Shown here one piece after another: positions 1 to 4,114 of a DNA stretch of 7,665 nucleotides. The stretch comes from Microcaldota archaeon (GTDB taxonomy: Archaea; Micrarchaeota; Micrarchaeia; Anstonellales; Anstonellaceae): assembly GCA_026396335.1 (NCBI GenBank), contig JAPLWZ010000092.1:1-7665 (forward strand). The letters are read 5' to 3'. The position numbers and the translations under genes are program-made. How positions within the stretch are numbered: the stretch's first letter is position 1; each line of letters opens with the position of its first letter. The notes beneath the pieces were generated by a model. That model saw nothing but the letters and a program-made list of their open reading frames with translations. It was not told where the DNA came from and did no database searches.

Positions 1-186
1 TTCTGCTGCATTTCTACATACCTTCTTCACATCTTTGGGCGGTTCAGCACCGTAGTTGAACCATGCAACCGTGAAAACCTTGAGCGCATTTGTAGCAACA
101 TTATGTCCTTGCCTTTTTGCAGATTGTTGCACACGGCGAAGGAAGGACTGTGCATCGTTCCAGTTCACTGGGAAGTCATCAGCCAT
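1..186 (-). CDS. Hypothetical protein, 3' part cut by window edge
   Basis: An open frame of 62 codons runs from an ATG at 186 to the window edge with no stop. The protein begins MADDFPVNWNDAQSFLRRVQ and looks soluble, with a basic, probably helical stretch (FLRRVQQSAKRQG) and a Trp/Tyr-containing segment (FTVAWFNYGAEP). The start is well supported: a strong Shine-Dalgarno GGAGGGC (minus strand of 194-200) lies 7 nt upstream. The ATG shares one base with the stop of the upstream gene (TGATG), so the two are probably translationally coupled. I recognise no family. Its place beside an integrase-bearing segment suggests a gene of the candidate integrated element; that is inference. Confidence 0.7.
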   Translation of the reverse strand, partial: MADDFPVNWNDAQSFLRRVQQSAKRQGHNVATNALKVFTVAWFNYGAEPPKDVKKVCRNAAE

Positions 187-389
187 CAGACTCGCCCTCC
201 AGCCTGCGTCGTCAGGAATTCGATTTTGATGACGTCTGAGCGCCTGTAAGCAACGAGTTGCCCGTTGATTTTGAAGAAATAGTGAGTGGTATTCTCGTCT
301 TCGAGAATTCCCGTTTGCCAAAACAGTCCGCCGCCGTCTTTCGGGATTGCGAATTTGCAGGGTAAATTTTTCATGTCAACGCCGTTCAT
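186..389 (-). CDS. Small hypothetical protein (67 aa)
   Basis: This is a complete 67-codon frame starting MNGVDMKNLPCKFAIPKDGG. The body is rich in likely beta strands (GLFWQTGILEDENTTHYFFKINGQLVAYRR, here given as one stretch in two parts: the Trp-Gln segment near residue 24 and the Tyr-Phe-Phe segment near 37), with no membrane segment, so a small beta-barrel or SH3-like fold is possible but unproven. An AGAGG Shine-Dalgarno lies about 9 nt before the ATG; an internal ATG at codon 6 is a less likely start. It is the middle gene of a three-gene minus-strand cluster: it follows the 37-aa frame by 28 nt and overlaps the next start by 1 nt. I do not recognise the family; a role in the mobile element is inferred only from position. 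Confidence 0.6.
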   Translation of the reverse strand: MNGVDMKNLPCKFAIPKDGGGLFWQTGILEDENTTHYFFKINGQLVAYRRSDVIKIEFLTTQAGGRV

Positions 390-417
390 ATCGAATCGCC
401 TCTTGATTTTCTCATCT

Positions 418-531
418 TCACATCGTTGTTTTTACCTCGTTGAGCGCCTCAAGAATTTCGGCATCGCTTGCTGTGATGCCACGCTCTGCGAGCACTTCCT
501 TGACCCGTGCAACAACTTTCACCATGTCCAT
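418..531 (-). CDS. Very small hypothetical protein (37 aa)
   Basis: A 37-codon frame reads MDMVKVVARVKEVLAERGIT, then a second acidic helix-like half ending in NEVKTTM and a TGA at 418-420. The composition (alternating Val/Leu/Ala with Lys/Arg/Glu) suggests two short amphipathic helices. Three things argue that it is real. A TATA-like element centred near 560 lies about 28 nt upstream of the ATG, the spacing expected for a leaderless archaeal mRNA. The frame closes just before the Shine-Dalgarno of the next gene. It also fills an otherwise empty gap at the head of a tight cluster. A second ATG at codon 3 is an alternative start. No function can be assigned. Confidence 0.45.
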   Translation of the reverse strand: MDMVKVVARVKEVLAERGITASDAEILEALNEVKTTM

Positions 532-556
532 GTGCTTGCTGGGAAAGAAACCTGCT

Positions 557-569
557 TATAAATATTTAC
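557..569. promoter_or_regulatory. Symmetric TATA region between divergent genes
   Basis: The 10-bp perfect palindrome TAAATATTTA (559-568) lies inside a longer TTATAAATA-like stretch. Read on the minus strand, it is about 28 nt upstream of the 37-aa gene start (531), as for a leaderless transcript. Read on the plus strand, it predicts transcription from about 585-590, giving a 25-30 nt leader for the gene at 615. It is the only promoter-like sequence seen between the two divergent units. Use in both directions is inferred. Confidence 0.5.
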
Positions 570-614
570 TACAAAATTGTGGTGGGAAGTTTATCGGGGT
601 AAGAATTTGAAAAA

Positions 615-1685
615 GTGATAAAAATGCTGCTTCAAAAATTGTACAAAATTGCTACGGGTCATGCCTTTAGATTTGATGAGCACGGAGAGCCGATTCTTGT
701 TTACGAGGATGAGATTTACCGAGAAATCTACTTTCGGCTTCTTCTTGACGTCGTTTCTGAAGAGATGTCGTCTGAAGAATCTAAAAGTCAGGCGAGCGAG
801 ATTTTATATTCTGCACAAAGGGACGGATTTTCCCGTTATAGGTGGAGAAACAAGAGGTTGGACTTGGTTGAAGAATTCTGTAAAGGCAAAACTTTACCTG
901 AGATTCTCAAGTTACAACGCAAGTTCTCCCAGTATCTCAAAAAACTTGCGTTGATTGACTTGCGCTTGGCAAGGCTGAGAAAAGGGGATGTTCATGTTCC
1001 AGCAAAATATGACGACGTAATCAAAATCGGCACGCCAATGAGAGCGATTGAATATCTCAGGAAAAACAAGAGCCTTGTCGCTGTTCAGCAAAAGAAAAAT
1101 ATTCTTGTGCGTGTTCGAGGCAAATCTCCGCAGAAAAAACTATTCATGATGAATTTTGATTTTGCCTTCGCCCCACTTATCGTGAAGGATATTGAGGGGC
1201 AATTGCCAGATGAAGACTTCCAAGAAGAAGCGACTGTATTCTGGAACGCCATGGCGTATATCGAAAGCAAGATAGCGAACAAATATCCGTCTCCAAACGA
1301 GTATCTCCACGGTGGTTGCATCCATTCATATCTCAACGACCCTCGCAACGAAGATATGAGCATCAAACAGATTCTTAGGATGGCTGCAAAAGACCTGTTT
1401 ATAGTCGGAAAAGATTCAAGGAATCTTGTGAGGCGTCTGAGGCTTGAAAAAACCATGAAGAAGATGTCGAGACGTAGTGGATTACAAATTGTGGACGAAC
1501 TGGTGAGAAAAGTAACGAACCGAGTTATGAGGCGGAGAAATCATGCTGCCCTTGTGAATCACATCACAAATGACTGCATCGGATTTTTTGTAAGCGAAAA
1601 TGAGTATTACCAGAGTTTTGTCGCACGGTTCGTCGGCGGATTTACAACCAGTTTTGTTGAGGATGTGGAATTCTCAAGCCCCTGA
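615..1685 (+). CDS. Hypothetical protein of candidate integrated element (356 aa)
   Basis: This is a long open frame from GTG 615 (MIKMLLQKLYKIATG) to TGA at 1683-1685; ATG 624 is an equally plausible start because neither has a clear Shine-Dalgarno. The protein looks soluble and mixed-charge. It has an acidic, helical N-terminal third (residues about 25-65), a Lys/Arg/Leu-rich helical segment (about 90-125), and a middle part with strand-like FMMNFDFAFAPLIV (about 178-191). A strongly basic stretch, KKMSRRSG through NRVMRRRNH (about 281-312), could bind nucleic acid. There is no signal peptide or obvious membrane helix, and I recognise no family or catalytic motif. Its codons look more AT-rich than those of argH or the lipoprotein, in keeping with foreign origin. 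The 3' end overlaps the convergent integrase gene by 12 bp, so the two were probably acquired together. Confidence 0.8.
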   Translation: MIKMLLQKLYKIATGHAFRFDEHGEPILVYEDEIYREIYFRLLLDVVSEEMSSEESKSQASEILYSAQRDGFSRYRWRNKRLDLVEEFCKGKTLPEILKLQRKFSQYLKKLALIDLRLARLRKGDVHVPAKYDDVIKIGTPMRAIEYLRKNKSLVAVQQKKNILVRVRGKSPQKKLFMMNFDFAFAPLIVKDIEGQLPDEDFQEEATVFWNAMAYIESKIANKYPSPNEYLHGGCIHSYLNDPRNEDMSIKQILRMAAKDLFIVGKDSRNLVRRLRLEKTMKKMSRRSGLQIVDELVRKVTNRVMRRRNHAALVNHITNDCIGFFVSENEYYQSFVARFVGGFTTSFVEDVEFSSP

Positions 1686-2942
1686 CTTCATCCGCTTGGT
1701 CTGGATGTGTGAGGCAGTCTTCTCAATAAGCAGTTTCGCCTGTAATTCTTCCATGTCTTTTTTCATTGCGGTTTGTTTTGTCTGCATGTCCGCAAGTTCC
1801 ATCCGCAGTTTCTCGGTCAGGTTCAACACCTTGCCGTCTTGCGATGCGCCGCACGTGCCACAGTAGTTCAGTTCCATGGTATTCTCTTTCTTGCAGCGTG
1901 AGCACGTCCAACTGCTCACGACCTCTTTCTCATCGGCTGGTTTGGCTTTCCCATAGTTGCGCAGCACTGCGTTTCTCACCTGTTTGTCAGTCAGGTGAAT
2001 GTAGACACGGGGCATTGCGCTGCCTATTTCCCAGCCGAAATATTTGTCCATGATTTGCTCGGTCATGCCAGCCTGACCGCCCATTTCCGACGCACGTGAA
2101 TGCCTGAAGTTGTGAGGGTTCGTATCCTTTGCGAAAGCAGGTATGCCGTGCTTCTTGCGGTAATCGTTGAGCCGTGCAACGATGCAGCGCAGCCTTCTTG
2201 CAATCCCTGCCTGAGTGAGAGTGCCCTCCCTGTTTTCCTTTTGGGTTCCTTTCTTGTCCCAGCCGTGTCGCACGTAATACCAGAGTGGAGCGTCAGCAGA
2301 CTTCACAGGATGCTCGACCAGCCAAGCCTTCACAAAAGCAGCGCCCTCGACCACGAGCGTTTCACGCTCCCCAGTTTTTCCCGCTGGGACTTTCACGATG
2401 AAGCCCTCATCGATTTCGGTGAGGTCTGATTTCTTCATCTGCTCAAATTCGCCGTTGCGCATGCCAGTCTCAAACAATGTCCAGATAAGCGCCCTGTCCA
2501 TATTGCTCCCTGCGTGCTTCGAAAGTTCACGCATCTCCCCACGTGTGATTACGGGTCGTGCCAGCCGCTTGTCTTTGCCCTTTGCTTCATGCTTCACAAG
2601 TTCCCGCACTTCACGTGTCGCAGCCTTCAGGCTGCGGTCTTTGTAGTTGTGGAAGCAGAAGAGGCTCCCCAGCGTCCTTTTTGCATCCCGCTTGGTCTCA
2701 AAAGAATACTGCGTGTCTGAATTGATTTTCGTGCATGCTTTCTTCAGGTGCGCAACGCTCTCGACCATTTCGAGCATTCCCATGCCGCTCATGCTGCGTG
2801 CTATTGTCAGGTCAGTGCGGTATTTTTCGAGCCTTCGGTTTCCTATCTGGTGCGCTCCTGCATCTTTCGCAAAGTTGCGGAATAATTTGATGTCGCTCTC
2901 GCTCCAGTCCTGCTTCGTCAAACGAGTCTCCCACGCTTCCAT
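1674..2942 (-). CDS. Tyrosine recombinase / integrase with C-terminal zinc ribbon
   Basis: This 422-aa protein is a tyrosine site-specific recombinase, which cuts and rejoins DNA through a covalent 3'-phosphotyrosine. Residues 1-115 form the helical, SAM-like core-binding part. The catalytic domain covers about 128-330 and shows the expected set: Arg162 in TGMRNGE, Lys189 in the beta hairpin (PAGKTGERE), His277 and Arg280 in NPHNFRHSR, Trp304 in YFGWEIG at the His/Trp position, and the nucleophile Tyr314 in PRVYIHL. A four-cysteine zinc ribbon follows (C347-x2-C350, C361-x2-C364), then a Leu/Met/Lys-rich coiled coil (about 374-412). The gene is intact rather than split, unlike SSV-type viral integrases after insertion. 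Its start lies 80 bp from the 3' end of tRNA-Ser, the likely attachment site. The start at 2942 fits a TATA-like palindrome about 27 nt upstream (leaderless). A housekeeping XerA-like role is possible, but the extra tail and tRNA-side position favour a mobile-element integrase. Confidence 0.95.
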   Translation of the reverse strand: MEAWETRLTKQDWSESDIKLFRNFAKDAGAHQIGNRRLEKYRTDLTIARSMSGMGMLEMVESVAHLKKACTKINSDTQYSFETKRDAKRTLGSLFCFHNYKDRSLKAATREVRELVKHEAKGKDKRLARPVITRGEMRELSKHAGSNMDRALIWTLFETGMRNGEFEQMKKSDLTEIDEGFIVKVPAGKTGERETLVVEGAAFVKAWLVEHPVKSADAPLWYYVRHGWDKKGTQKENREGTLTQAGIARRLRCIVARLNDYRKKHGIPAFAKDTNPHNFRHSRASEMGGQAGMTEQIMDKYFGWEIGSAMPRVYIHLTDKQVRNAVLRNYGKAKPADEKEVVSSWTCSRCKKENTMELNYCGTCGASQDGKVLNLTEKLRMELADMQTKQTAMKKDMEELQAKLLIEKTASHIQTKRMKSGA

Positions 2943-2962
2943 GAGGCTATTCTGACACGAAG

Positions 2963-2976
2963 CCTATTTAAATAGG
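2963..2976 (-). promoter_or_regulatory. Palindromic TATA box of the integrase gene
   Basis: CCTATTTAAATAGG is a perfect 14-bp palindrome centred about 27 nt upstream of the integrase ATG. The inner TATTTAAATA resembles an archaeal TATA box at the distance expected for a leaderless transcript. Its exact symmetry also suits binding by a dimeric repressor, or by the integrase itself, over the core promoter; that is inference. Confidence 0.5.
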
Positions 2977-3021
2977 GGCGTTTCACGTCAGAAGCGCTCC
3001 AAACTTTAACGATAAATATGA

Positions 3022-3129
3022 CGCCGACGAGGAGATTTGAACTCCTAAGCCCCGAGGGGCACTAGATTGCTTTTCCGCTTTCTTTGCAGATTTCAAGTCT
3101 AGCGCGATACCGGATTCTGCCACGTCGGC
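3022..3129 (-). tRNA. tRNA-Ser(UGA) with 24-nt intron
   Basis: The minus strand folds as a class II tRNA. The acceptor stem is GCCGACG/CGTCGGC (7 bp) with discriminator G73. The anticodon stem is CTAGA/TCTAG, with loop CTTGAAA after intron removal (anticodon UGA, reading UCA). The long variable arm GCCC-CTCG-GGGC is typical of Ser, and the T stem is AGGAG/CTCCT with loop TTCAAAT. The D stem is weak (G10-C25, C11-G24, then A·C), as often seen in tRNA-Ser. The mature length is 84 nt and CCA is not encoded. The 3' end faces the integrase gene. A TTTAAA box at 3163-3168 predicts a short 5' leader. Confidence 0.96.
3068..3091 (-). other. tRNA intron with bulge-helix-bulge motif
   Basis: This is a 24-nt insert between tRNA positions 37 and 38. 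The predicted fold has the outer helix CUAGA/UCUAG and a 5' bulge AA^A. A central helix CUUG/AAAG has three good pairs and one G·A. The intron hairpin UCUGC/GCGGA has an AAAGAAA loop, and the 3' bulge is CA^A. The carets mark the cut sites expected of archaeal tRNA splicing endonuclease. The 37/38 position is the canonical one. Confidence 0.88.
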
Positions 3130-3156
3130 ATGTTATGCCTTTGGATGATAGGCGAA

Positions 3157-3193
3157 GAAGGGTTTAAAACGATTCAGAAGTGCTAAACCCTTC
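3157..3193. repeat. 10-bp inverted repeat between divergent tRNA genes
   Basis: The arms GAAGGGTTTA (3157-3166) and TAAACCCTTC (3184-3193) are perfect complements 17 nt apart. The left arm contains the likely TATA box of tRNA-Ser. The repeat could be a regulator site, a weak hairpin, or chance. Confidence 0.5.
3163..3168 (-). promoter_or_regulatory. TATA-like box of tRNA-Ser
   Basis: TTTAAA lies 34-39 nt upstream of the mature 5' end of tRNA-Ser. Transcription would start roughly 10 nt before the tRNA, leaving a short leader for RNase P to remove. Confidence 0.45.
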
Positions 3194-3200
3194 GGCGCTC

Positions 3201-3207
3201 TTTTATT
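3201..3207 (+). promoter_or_regulatory. TATA-like box of tRNA-Thr
   Basis: TTTTATT lies about 30 nt upstream of the first base of tRNA-Thr, within a T-rich stretch. The match is only moderate, but it is the best candidate at the right distance. Confidence 0.35.
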
Positions 3208-3233
3208 CCTTTTTGTTGCTATTCTGGCTTACC

Positions 3234-3305
3234 GCCCCTGTAACTCAGCGGTAGAGTGCCAGTTTCGTAAACTGGAAGTCGTGGGTTCAAATCCCATCGG
3301 GGGCT
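3234..3305 (+). tRNA. tRNA-Thr(CGU)
   Basis: This is a complete 72-nt cloverleaf. The acceptor is GCCCCTG/CGGGGGC (one T-G pair), the D stem ACTC/GAGT with loop AGCGGTA, and the anticodon stem CCAGT/ACTGG with loop TTCGTAA. The anticodon CGT at 3266-3268 reads ACG. The T stem is GTGGG/CCCAT with loop TTCAAAT. The discriminator is T73, usual for archaeal tRNA-Thr, and CCA is not encoded. No intron is present. The gene diverges from tRNA-Ser and ends only 6 nt before the TATA box of the next gene. Confidence 0.97.
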
Positions 3306-3311
3306 TAAGGA

Positions 3312-3319
3312 TTATAAAT
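3312..3319 (+). promoter_or_regulatory. TATA box for the 68-aa membrane protein operon
   Basis: TTATAAAT is centred about 26 nt before the ATG at 3341. No Shine-Dalgarno precedes that ATG, so a leaderless mRNA is expected. Confidence 0.65.
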
Positions 3320-3340
3320 GAATAGAAAAAAGGCTTAACC

Positions 3341-3547
3341 ATGGCAAAATCAAAAAAGAAGCCGGTCGAAGTGAGCGAGCAGCACGCAAAGGAAAGGATT
3401 GCATACGGGATATTCGTATCTGTCCTAGGCTGCCTGTGGCTCGCCACTGAAATGCATATTGGCGGGCTTACCACGACTGCGCCCATCGGGCCGTTCATCA
3501 TAATCATAATCGGCTTTACCATGCTATTGCCATGGCTGCACAAGTGA
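3341..3547 (+). CDS. Small membrane protein, two predicted helices (68 aa)
   Basis: The protein begins with a basic cytoplasmic-type segment (MAKSKKKPVE) and then has two hydrophobic stretches. These are about residues 20-38 (IAYGIFVSVLGCLWLATEM) and about 48-66, which contains a run of five Ile and ends in a Trp-Leu pair. A short loop (HIGGLTTTAP) separates them, so a helical hairpin in the membrane with both ends inside is likely. No family is recognised. It opens a two-gene operon: the next Shine-Dalgarno overlaps this gene's stop codon, pointing to coupled translation. The start is supported by a TATA box about 26 nt upstream. Confidence 0.8.
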   Translation: MAKSKKKPVEVSEQHAKERIAYGIFVSVLGCLWLATEMHIGGLTTTAPIGPFIIIIIGFTMLLPWLHK

Positions 3548-3556
3548 GGGATTTGC

Positions 3557-3868
3557 ATGATACTCGTTTTCGAAGCTCCAATCGCCGACAAGGCAAAATT
3601 GACCGCGTTTCTTGAGGCTGACCCGTACGGCAAGCCGAGCTTCACGCGCAACGGCTACAAGGTGAAGGACGGCACAACCGCCGGCGAGGACAAGGCAAAG
3701 GCATACATCTATCTGAAAGCCACTGATGAATTCGTCAAATTCGCGAAGGAAAAGCTCGCAGGCCTCGCAGTCGAATCCGCGCCTGAAGTGCGCGACAGGA
3801 TTGCGAAAAAGATCGAGGACGAGGAATCAAATGCGGAAGTCGGCTTCGGTTCCATCTTCGGCGACTGA
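3557..3868 (+). CDS. Hypothetical soluble protein (103 aa)
   Basis: This small soluble protein begins MILVFEAPIADKAKLTAFLE. The pattern suggests alternating strands and helices: a strand at 1-7, a helix at about 10-20, a strand in KAYIYLKA (48-55), and a helix from DEFVKFAKEKLAGL (57-70). A charged helix (APEVRDRIAKKIEDEE, about 75-90) leads to an acidic tail ending GFGSIFGD. A compact alpha/beta fold is plausible, but I do not recognise the family. The GAGGG Shine-Dalgarno (3546-3550) is 6 nt from the ATG and lies across the preceding stop, so it is the second gene of the operon. Confidence 0.8.
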   Translation: MILVFEAPIADKAKLTAFLEADPYGKPSFTRNGYKVKDGTTAGEDKAKAYIYLKATDEFVKFAKEKLAGLAVESAPEVRDRIAKKIEDEESNAEVGFGSIFGD

Positions 3869-3895
3869 TAAGCAAATCTTCCCGGGCATCCGATC

Positions 3896-3903
3896 ATTTT
3901 TTA
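3896..3903 (+). terminator. Short T-run after the two-gene operon
   Basis: A run of six T within ATTTTTTA, about 28 nt after the stop at 3868, fits archaeal termination on T-tracts. It is short, so efficiency is uncertain. Confidence 0.4.
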
Positions 3904-3918
3904 TTCTACTTCAGCACG

Positions 3919-3924
3919 TTTTAA
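3919..3924 (+). promoter_or_regulatory. TATA-like box upstream of the repeat region
   Basis: TTTTAA here has no coding start at a leaderless distance. It predicts transcription from about 3945-3950 into the repeat and hairpin region and is the main reason to suspect a small RNA there. Confidence 0.3.
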
Positions 3925-3987
3925 TCCGGGATGAAGATATCGAGGTATTGCCGAGCGCGGACCTCAGAGACTCGCGCGCATGAGGAA

Positions 3988-4012
3988 GATCTTGAGTGCG
4001 GACCAACAGTAC
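3988..4012 (+). repeat. 25-bp direct repeat, copy 1
   Basis: The unit runs from GATCTTGAGTGCGG to a TAC end and matches the copy at 4048-4072 at 24 of 25 positions (G versus A at position 22). The two copies have a 60-bp period. A degenerate GAGCGCGGACC at 3953-3963 may be a third relic. Confidence 0.85.
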
Positions 4013-4047
4013 GGACTCAACGAGACGGTGGGCTCTCAAGCCCAACG

Positions 4048-4072
4048 GATCTTGAGTGCGGACCAACAATAC
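4048..4072 (+). repeat. 25-bp direct repeat, copy 2
   Basis: This copy repeats the unit at 3988-4012 with one mismatch. The 35-nt spacer between copies holds a strong hairpin. Copy 2 ends directly at the TATA-like box of the lipoprotein gene, so a regulator bound here could affect that promoter. Confidence 0.85.
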
Positions 4073-4080
4073 TAATTTAA
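4073..4080 (+). promoter_or_regulatory. TATA-like box of the lipoprotein gene
   Basis: TAATTTAA predicts transcription from about 4102, just before the GAGGTGG Shine-Dalgarno at 4104-4110. This gives a leader of about a dozen nucleotides before the ATG at 4115. Confidence 0.5.
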
Positions 4081-4114
4081 GCCTAGTTACCATTCTTTTT
4101 GCCGAGGTGGATAG

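Larger units (their letters stand above)
1..3066. mobile_element. Candidate integrated element at tRNA-Ser (one end in window)
   Basis: The stretch from the window edge to the 3' half of tRNA-Ser carries only unrecognised genes plus an intact tyrosine recombinase. The recombinase gene abuts the 3' end of the tRNA gene and is transcribed away from it. This matches proviruses and integrated plasmids that use tRNA 3' ends as attachment sites. The boundary given is the 5' limit of the uninterrupted 3' exon of the tRNA (3022-3066); the real crossover site could be anywhere in that exon. No second copy of the tRNA 3' end is visible in 1-3000, so the other border would be left of the window. No capsid, replication or conjugation gene is recognisable. 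Confidence 0.45.
3950..4072 (+). ncRNA. Candidate structured small RNA or leader
   Basis: This non-coding stretch contains CGAG/CTCG (3952-3955 with 3971-3974), then a 25-bp repeat, then a strong hairpin at 4026-4047 (CGG-TGGGCT, loop CTCA, AGCCCA-ACG, one mismatch), then the second repeat copy. Alternative pairings exist: TTGAGT with ACTCAA, and CTCAAG with CTTGAG. A TATA-like box precedes it. No box C/D, H/ACA, SRP or RNase P signature is convincing. It could equally be a recombination remnant. Confidence 0.25.

Noticed and set aside
286..561. 91-codon plus-strand open frame
   Set aside because: It overlaps three minus-strand frames with ribosome sites and coupled stops and starts, and it has no promoter or Shine-Dalgarno of its own.
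1766..2955. Several plus-strand open frames inside the integrase gene
   Set aside because: They are shadows of the integrase coding strand; the integrase has a full catalytic set and its own promoter.
2943..3021. Second attachment site or other tRNA fragment beside the integrase
   Set aside because: No stretch here, or elsewhere in 1-3000, repeats the tRNA-Ser 3' exon.
3229..3651. 140-codon minus-strand open frame
   Set aside because: It reads backward through tRNA-Thr and two well-supported plus-strand genes; its end (GFEPTTSSLRNWHSTAELQG) is the typical false peptide from an antisense tRNA.
3988..4072. CRISPR array
   Set aside because: Only two copies of a 25-bp unit with a single 35-nt spacer, the spacer itself forms a hairpin, and no cas gene is near.
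3926..4072. Box C/D or H/ACA guide RNA
   Set aside because: A GATGAAG-like C box and ACA triplets occur, but no matching D box, kink-turn or pseudouridylation pocket could be drawn.
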